From Gnetum montanum (taxonomy: Eukaryota > Streptophyta > Gnetopsida > Gnetales > Gnetaceae), in NCBI GenBank assembly GCA_015680685.1, contig MNCI01001024.1, forward strand, positions 22,553 to 86,552: DNA of 64,000 nt. Reading direction: 5' to 3'. The notes below the pieces were generated by a model that did not search any database, was not told the origin of the DNA, and saw only the letters and a list, made by a program, of their open reading frames with translations. The first letter of the stretch is position 1; each line of letters begins with the position of its first letter. Positions 57,882 to 64,000 of this stretch are shown one piece after another. The position numbers and the translations under genes are program-made.

Positions 57882-58600
57882 GTTATGGAACTCCATGGAT
57901 AGTAGATTTCAAACTATCCTAAAAATTACTAAAGAGTCCAAAGAACAAGGTAGTGATCATGAGCACAGGAGGCATAAGGAAGCTAAATGTGCCAATCAAA
58001 GAGGTAAGGAAAAGATTGTTGCAATAGAGGAAGTTGCAGGAAGTGAATCAAATGATGATGGTGGATGTGACATCAATCATTATGAACATCCTAAGGGATG
58101 TTATCCTATTATGTTGCACTTACAAAAATCTAGAATATATGGTTTGAATCCACACTTAGCACAAAGGCAAACACCCAAAAGATTACCTTATCCTAAAGGA
58201 AATTCTAGGTAGTTCCACCAACAACAACAATATCACCTAAGTGGAACTTCACTGCAACCATATGAGTAGTATCAACTATGGTAGCAACCATAGTCATGGG
58301 CACTAACACTGCCAAGGTAGCAATCCCCTTATAGACAACCTAATCCATATGGGTACTATGTTTAGCAACCCCTGTCTTCACGTGTCTCTTCTAGTCACAT
58401 TTCTACTTTCCAATCTCACTACCACCCTTCTAATTATTATTGAACTCATTCTCCACATACAAGGAGGAATACCACCTTTTAGCCTTATCCTCCTCCTGTT
58501 CCTACACATCTTCCTCCTCCCTCAACACAACTACCACCTACTCCATCTATGTAAGGTGAACTTCTAGCTCAACCATAATAGCACAATGTTACCAAAGCCA
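57882..58600 (+). pseudogene. Element C gag, 3' part
   Basis: Resumes in the linker (LWNSMDSRFQTILKITKESKE) after the D insertion. The Cys/His motif is at 58066-58104 in the form CDINHYEHPKGC (second Cys lost), followed by the Gln/Pro-rich tail (to about 58580). Confidence 0.75.
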
Positions 58601-58799
58601 TTAATCTACAACTAGTTCATCAACTAAGTGGTTTGGACACTTGATCAAAGAAAAGACCTTTCTTCCAATCCCATAGTCTACCTAAGCCCTCACATACACC
58701 TATAGTTGGCAACCATGTTTCTCCATCTCCCTTTGTACCAAATTCTTTCAAGTTCCCTTCAAACCAAATACCACCTAGGATCCATATTGTTATGCTTAC

Positions 58800-59180
58800 T
58801 CATGTCAAATTTGATTAGATCCATGCTAGAAACCTTCCTAGAAAATTAGCAAATTTTGGGAGTCCTCTTATTTACTTGCAGATTGTTGGGAATGAATCAT
58901 GTAAAGATCTTCTTGATTCAGGTTCCAATGTCAACCTAATTTCTCATGAGATGTATACTACATGGAACTTGCCACCTCTCAAGAAGAGAAATATCATATT
59001 AGAATTGGTAGACCAATCCATTACTTTTTCATTGAGACTAGTAGAAGACATTATGACCATTGTTTATGGGTGGTCTTATCTTGTTGATTTCCTAGTAATC
59101 AAGGTGAAGAACTACAAAGGGGACTTTCCCAATCATCATGGGAAGGACATGGCTAAGCAACATTAATGCAAAAACTAGCA
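58800..59180 (+). pseudogene. Element C protease, truncated
   Basis: The open stretch 58876-59166 has CKDLLDSGSNVNLISHEMY with an intact DSG (catalytic Asp at 58915-58917), then ELVDQSITFSLRLVEDI and VDFLVIKVKNYKGDF. A frameshift occurs at the PIIMG segment. Sequence recognisable as C ends near 59180, where LTR E begins. Confidence 0.8.
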
Positions 59181-59189
59181 TCAAAGGTC

Positions 59190-59909
59190 TTTTACACTTA
59201 GCAATAGAGTGAATGCCTCCAATATGATATTGAATAGTTGAAAAGAATTTTATTTGAGTGGATTGTACTTGGGCACAATTCATGAATGGTAATAAAGATC
59301 AAGATTATTTTCCATCATTGTAGCATTCAATTAGTTTCTTTCTTTTACTTAACTAATTTATTTACTTAGTTTAATTGTTATTTCTTTAATATGCTTACTT
59401 TATTATAGTTGTTTACATTTCTAAAATATTTTACTTTTCACATTTACTAGTAAGGTGGAAGGAGTACAATTGGTTTCAAGCGTATAGGTGTAATCGTTTG
59501 GTAATCCTAGTAGTGTTATTACTTGGTTTTTCCAATAGCATAATACATGGTAATCCAGTAACAGTTACATGAGCCCAAGACTTGTATGGCAAGCCAAGAA
59601 CAATTGCTCATCATCATAGGATAGAGTAGATTTGCATTTCTATTATCACTTAAACTTAGAATTAATTCTCATTTTCAATATGTTTGCACTTAGAAGTAAC
59701 ATCAACCAACAACATCTAGATATCATATGCCTCACTTAGAGTTAAACCATACACTTGCACTTCACTAACTCAAAGTGGGAAGACAATGATCATGAATAGA
59801 TTATCAACTTCTAGCATACTTACATTGTCCATCCATGAATTATGATCTAGTCGTGCATGTGTGCTCATGACTTGTATAGTAGAGTGTTGGAATACCCTAT
59901 CGCTCATCA
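59190..59909 (+). repeat. LTR E, 5'-truncated, related subfamily
   Basis: It keeps the R/U5 layout (TTTATTTGAG, GGTAATAAAGATCAAG near 59290, TGGTAATCCTAGTAGTG) and ends CGCTCATCA at 59909. U3 and TATA are missing. It is too different from the C 5' LTR to be its partner. No primer site follows, so it is a 3' or solo LTR fragment. Confidence 0.65.
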
Positions 59910-61264
59910 CTAGTCATTGAGCCTTCTTGTCTATAATTGTTGGATGGGCTTTGAGTTATTTGATACTCATGATACCTACTTTACTCTCAAAAATTGGGAA
60001 GTATATGAACAAAGATTGATGTTTTAAGAATATTGCTTCTTCTAAACTAAAAAGAGTATAGAGAGTATGCCTTATTAGTGGTTCGAAGGTTGCTTCCCTT
60101 TTAGAATGGAAGTAAAAGAAATATGAAGATTACATCACAAAAATATGTAGGCTATTGGGGCTTTAGCCATTAGCTTTGACATTACCCCTACTATATGGAT
60201 AATGGGGTATAGGGTTAGATACATGTGGGAGAGGGGTGTCTCTTAGCTCTCTTGATGTGAGTGCTAGTGCTCTCTATAATGTTTTGTGTATATGTATGTA
60301 TTGAGATGTAGCCCATTTTTAGTCCATTCTAGAATATTTGAAAACTTTAGAACTCAAAGGTCATGTGGGGTAGTACTTCTGTAGAGTAGTATTATTACAT
60401 TTGAGTACTTTTTCCCCTCTCTCCCCTCAACCTTAGTTCTAGTAGGTAATGTTAAGTTATGGGCAAATGGTGAAACATAAGAGTAACTACCATGTGTACC
60501 TTATGAGAGATTTAAACTCATGAGCTAACAAAAGAATATCCTTTTCCCATTTGTTAAGTGAAACTACTCTAATTTTATTTTACAATGAGGTTTTAATCTA
60601 TTGGTAAGGATCTTAATTTGGTAACTTTAAGTTATGGGTTAAATTCTAGGGAGCAATAATAAGTTTGAAAGTTTTAATCTGATTACATATCTTAAAGGTA
60701 AATATTATTTAAAAAATATTGTAGGTCCCATGTCCCCTACTCTAACCAATTCCAAAAGGCTAAAAATAGGAACTAATTCTTTCTTCTTCTTTTTTATTTT
60801 TTTATTTTTTTTGCGCTTAAATCCCATGAGTTTTTCCACAAAAAATTTAACAAAATAATCATTATATTATGTCAATTTTCATGAAAGCTTCATAAATGAA
60901 ACTTTTAAACCTAAGTTTGAATACCCTTGTCTCTTTCTTAACTTCAAAGCACACTAATGAAAGCATGACTTCAAATAAGAAAAAAGTTGATCCAATTTAA
61001 TTTTATGTCAGCTTAGGATGGATTTGGCCAACCAATATCAAAACTTAAGTGATATACAATTTTTTGAAAAGGAAAAAGATAAACATAAATTCAGTTGTAG
61101 GAAAAGTTTTTTGTTGAAAGGGGTTAAAATATTAACATAGTTTGCATAGTTCTTGTAATGGATCACATTTACCTTCTTGTATCACTGAACTAGTAGGATC
61201 ATGCTACAGCCCAGAGTTTCCTAATTTAAGTTTTTTTCAAATAGCCTGGATAAAATTGCAAAAT
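59910..61264. other. AT-rich DNA without gene
   Basis: Nothing coding is recognised. One plus-strand SINE-like copy (60588-60706) and a T-rich run at about 60780-60810 are present. Confidence 0.5.
60588..60706 (+). repeat. tRNA-derived SINE-like repeat, plus-strand copy
   Basis: It reads TTTTAATCTATTGGTAAGG (A-box-like), TAACTTTAAGTTATGGGTT (B-box-like end) and a tail ending near ACATATCTTAAAGG, in the order expected from the reverse complements of the copies at 545-1910. Confidence 0.45.
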
Positions 61265-61437
61265 AAAATTTATTATATAAAAGACTAATTTTAAAACGTC
61301 TTTTTAACGGTACCTTTCCCATACTATAAAAGCAACCTGCACCAGCCCATTCCTTCCAGGATTCAACCAAATCTCCACTGCACCCAGAGAGAGAGAGAGT
61401 TACTTTGGCTTGGCATCGAAATTCGGTAAAATCTACC
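61265..61437 (+). promoter_or_regulatory. Promoter-like arm 1 with TATA box (plus)
   Basis: AAAATTTATT, TCTTTTTAACGG, TATAAAAG (61325-61332), a GAGAGAGAGAGAG run, then TTACTTTGG ... CATCGAAATTCGG. The same succession occurs in reverse complement at 62605-62454. The TATA, short GA tract and CG-containing leader look like a plant pol II promoter. Confidence 0.5.
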
Positions 61438-61480
61438 CCTACTTGTGCGCAGAAACTTGTATTCATCAAGCTAATCATAC

Positions 61481-61572
61481 ATGGAATCATCGAAGAACAG
61501 AATCCAAGCAATGATCAGAGCACCAAGGTTCAACAATCATTGCTTCAAACTGGAACAACAACAACAATGCAG
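61481..61572 (+). CDS. Possible first exon, unknown protein
   Basis: An ATG at 61481 lies about 150 bp behind the TATA box and opens 30 codons (MESSKNRIQAMIRAPRF..., Gln-rich end). They reach CAG/GTAACT, a good plant splice donor at 61573. No second exon could be identified with confidence, so the gene, if real, is truncated or unrecognised. The surrounding CpG content and lack of retroelement motifs are mild support. Confidence 0.3.
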
Positions 61573-62156
61573 GTAACTGCAACAGGAATGCTAACAAGAA
61601 ATTGAAGTACATAGTTTTGGAGTATGATTTCTCATACCTGATATATTCTTCCAGTTTGCCCATCTATTTAGACATTATAAGTAGAACTTGAATTTAATTT
61701 AATGCCTATATCTTCTTGCTACACTTGCCAAAATGCAGAGGTAAATTTGATATATTAACATGATATTATATTAATGGAAACCCCATGAAATCTTAAATTT
61801 TTTTAATTAAAAACATCTGTAAAAGAACGGCTACGATGCAAAATAAGGTAAATCCGGTTTTAGTTTTAAAATTCTATACATAAAATTAAGTAGATATGTC
61901 AAAAATTGGATTGAATTCACATAGTTCTCCTTGTACAAATTGTCCATTTTGAAAGTAAAGCCGAAACACATGAATTTTTACCAACGCAGGAAGAATTCTA
62001 ACAAAGGTCAAAGACTAATCAATCTATCTCATAATAACATCCCAATCACTAAAATAAACAAAACAATTCATCCTGAAGCACCTAATACCGATGGCCCTGA
62101 TTCTGGTAAAGCCCTGCTGCGTTGATGAAGCCCGGCATGAATCCGAGAGAGATTAA

Positions 62157-62208
62157 TAGCTGAATCTTGATTTTTAGCTGAATCTTGATTTTATAGCTGA
62201 ATCCTGAT
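62157..62208 (+). repeat. Tandem TAGCTGAATCTTGATTTT, three copies
   Basis: Three successive 17-18 bp units (TAGCTGAATCYTGATT) lie between the two promoter-like arms. No coding context was assigned. Confidence 0.8.
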
Positions 62209-62453
62209 TACGATGGCCTATCCAACCTTGATTTAATCTTCCATTGTTATGTTCCTACCCATGCAACCTTCACATAAACGTTCCCCACCATCAAACCGCT
62301 GTTATTTGCAATGGCGGCACCTGCGGACTGTGGGCAATCAAATGCAACCAAAGGGAGAAATGGGGAAAATAAAAACGGAAGATGAAACGGTAGATGAAAG
62401 AAATTCGGAAGCACAAAAAACGGTATATGATAGAGATTTGGAAGCTCAAGAAC

Positions 62454-62605
62454 GGTAGATTATGACGAATTTCGATGTAAGTTACTTTGGCTATCCAAGA
62501 AATCGAATGGTGCCTGTTACTTTTATAGGGTCGGATTCCTAACGGATAACAAAGTCGTTAAAAAAGTCTTTTCGAACCGGTTGTTTTATTTATTCAATAA
62601 ATTTT
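62454..62605 (-). promoter_or_regulatory. Promoter-like arm 2 with TATA box (minus)
   Basis: The reverse complement reads AAAATTTATT, GACTTTTTTAACG, TATAAAAG (62527-62520), then GGCACC, CCAAAGTAAC, CATCGAAATTCG and ATCTACC. It matches 61265-61437 with indels. It points towards arm 1, so any transcripts would converge. Confidence 0.5.
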
Positions 62606-62755
62606 CGATTTCAATATTCCGTGTGCCATGTTAGTGTTTTGACCCCGCTAGCTAACCTTAAAAAAAATATACAGAAAATAAAATGGGAAGGTTAACTTTC
62701 ATAGAGGTGAATTTACCCTCTTTCTGATTTTCAAAAAAATCTAGGCTTTAAAAAA

Positions 62756-63226
62756 TGAATAATAATATTAAAAAAATTTAAAATGCATTATATAATCAAA
62801 GAGAGTTTAAAGAAAAAGCCTAATGGTTTTGAAATGCTTCTTTAAGTTTTCATCATTACAACCAATTCTGAAAAATCTCTCATATGGGGTAGGAAAAAGA
62901 TTGTGTCTTGCCCTTATTTAGAAGCTCCTTTAAGATTTTCAGTCTTACTCAAGGATTACTTGTAAAAAAAGGGAGAAAACATTTTTTAAACATAAAAGAA
63001 TACATCAATCACATTTAAAGAATAAATAACAACAAACATAAAAAACTTCCCATCTTTGAGCCAATAAAATAAAAAAGAAATTAATAATATAGAAAATAAA
63101 TCAATTATTCAACTTTCACTTGGAGGATTTTTTATTTGAAGTTGTAGCTGAAAAGCAACATTTTAAAGAAGTTGGTATTTATCTTCTGAAGATATGCCAT
63201 AGTTATGCTCTTGCTACTAGAAAATA
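62756..63226 (+). repeat. Dispersed ~470 bp repeat, right copy
   Basis: The partner of 2051-2520 in direct orientation, 60.7 kb away. It is followed within 15 bp by LTR fragment I. Confidence 0.7.
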
Positions 63227-63239
63227 TCTACACATCTAA

Positions 63240-63545
63240 TGAGCGGTGAAGGTACCCTTACGTCCAACCATATGAATCACAAAGCATTCATGCACGATCC
63301 AGTCGAATTCCATAAACTCTATAGTTCTCTGATGCACTAGTTCTCTAGGAAGTGAACTAGGTGTTGAGAACATTCGTTGTCTTCTCAACTACACTTGTGA
63401 ACCTCAAGCGTATGGTTTAAGTGTAATTGAGGTAAAAAAATTTTATCATTTGATATTTTATTATTTTGATACTTGAAATAAATAGGATAAGGAATAAAGT
63501 AATTTAATGTCAACTTTAATCTAATTGACTAACTATAAGATAATA
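63240..63545 (-). repeat. LTR fragment I (minus strand)
   Basis: On the minus strand it ends with GATTCATATGGTTGGACGTA and ACCTTCACCGCTCA at 63240, the family's 3' LTR terminus. It contains the CATGAATGCTTTGTGATTC word shared with the B and A LTRs. It fades near 63545, so it is truncated. Confidence 0.65.
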
Positions 63546-63692
63546 TCTTACTAAAAAGAAATGTAAATCTGAGTATTTTTTATTTTATGCATTGCAATCT
63601 AAGAGTTGCCATGCCATTTCAGTAACAGGTTGAAAAACATCTAATTTGAAAGTAAAGATCTAGGTGTAGTTGTGGAGCACCAACGGGAGCGA

Positions 63693-63788
63693 AGTCGACT
63701 GCGGCTAGCCGTTACTTTCGTATGACAGTCGACTGCGGCTAGCCGTTACTTTCGTATGACAGTCGACTGCGGCTAGCCGTTACTTTCG
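63693..63788 (+). repeat. 34 bp tandem repeat, 2.8 perfect copies
   Basis: Units at 63693-63726, 63727-63760 and 63761-63788 are identical: AGTCGACTGCGGCTAGCC then GTTACTTTCGTATGAC. Each contains the palindromes GTCGAC and GGCTAGCC and several CpG. The sequence before it is AT-rich and the sequence behind it is CpG-rich, so it sits at a composition border. Confidence 0.95.
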
Positions 63789-64000
63789 TTTTTTGGGTCT
63801 CTCTCCACGGCGGCGCGACTGCGCCTGCTGAGCTTGGCGGAGGCAGTGGCCTCTGCGTCGCCGGATACCGTTGCTTCCTTGGCTCTTCCTTGTCTCGTCG
63901 CTGCCGCTGCTTCTCTGCTGCTCATTCCCGCCACATACGACGATAACTTGGTCCTCGTCGTGGCTCGCGACGTTTTGGCCTCCGTCTTCGTTGCTGCTGC
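63777..64000 (+). CDS. CpG-rich open frame running off the window
   Basis: From 63777 one frame stays open for 74 codons to the last base, after the TAG at 63774. The translation is Ala/Leu/Ser/Val-rich (ARLRLLSLAEAVASASPDT, ATYDDNLVLVVARDVLASVF). It has no in-frame ATG in the window, so the start may differ or be non-coding. GC content and CpG density match an unmethylated gene start or the 5' end of a young GC-rich retroelement better than the decayed surroundings. Family unknown. Confidence 0.3.

Larger units (their letters stand above)
45261..59180 (+). mobile_element. Element C: gypsy element, 5' LTR to protease, split by D
   Basis: 5' LTR, primer site and gag up to 47890, then element D, then the rest of gag and protease (57882-59180). 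The gag sequence continues across D (GCTAAGGTTGATCAATTAT on the left, TTATGGAACTCCATGG on the right). RT to 3' LTR are missing; a truncated LTR of another subfamily (E) follows. The left end (45261) is judged from alignment with D and is approximate. Confidence 0.8.

Noticed and set aside
62268-62291. Minus-strand MVGNVYVK, which resembles a segment of the U2AF small subunit
   Set aside because: Only eight residues match, the reading stops soon after, and neither flank continues the similarity. Chance cannot be excluded.

Overview
The window reads as nuclear DNA of a land plant with a large, repeat-rich genome. It is AT-rich and gene-poor, and almost every recognisable piece is a decayed LTR retrotransposon. 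The order of domains (gag, protease, reverse transcriptase, RNase H, integrase), the primer-binding sites resembling plant tRNA-Asp, the 1 to 2 kb non-coding 3' internal region and the gag-only copia fragment all point to a plant. The species cannot be named from the sequence, and no complete host gene is visible.

Layout. 1-5541 is AT-rich DNA with tRNA-like SINE candidates and one half of a ~470 bp dispersed repeat. 5542-14364 is element A, a Ty3/gypsy element with three LTRs, gag and protease only, and an exact 5 bp target duplication. 15053-16330 is the 3' end of a minus-strand gypsy element (H). 16640-30735 is element B (plus strand, gag to integrase). It carries an extra ORF region before its 3' LTR, an inverted assembly fragment, and a GC-rich poly-A insert inside its 3' LTR. 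30736-35088 is a minus-strand copia fragment (J) with gag but no pol. 35089-36642 and 44969-45260 are parts of one minus-strand gypsy pol (F), split by element G (36648-44963), a minus-strand gag-protease element with its own LTRs. 45261-59180 is element C, split by element D (47891-57881). A truncated LTR (E) follows to 59909. 61265-62605 holds two inverted copies of a TATA promoter facing each other. 62756-63545 holds the second copy of the ~470 bp repeat and an LTR fragment (I). 63693-64000 is CpG-rich, with a 34 bp tandem repeat and a frame open to the window edge.

How it fits together. The region is a nest: G sits inside F, D inside C, and B lies beside or inside J. None of the elements looks able to move by itself; reading frames are broken mostly by CAG/CAA/CGA codons turned into stops, as expected from deamination of methylated cytosines. 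Three elements (A, G, J) keep gag but lack pol, so they would have depended on proteins from other elements. Several LTR families carry short palindromic words arrayed just upstream of the TATA box. At least two short segments, both bounded by N, are in reverse orientation and look like scaffolding errors.
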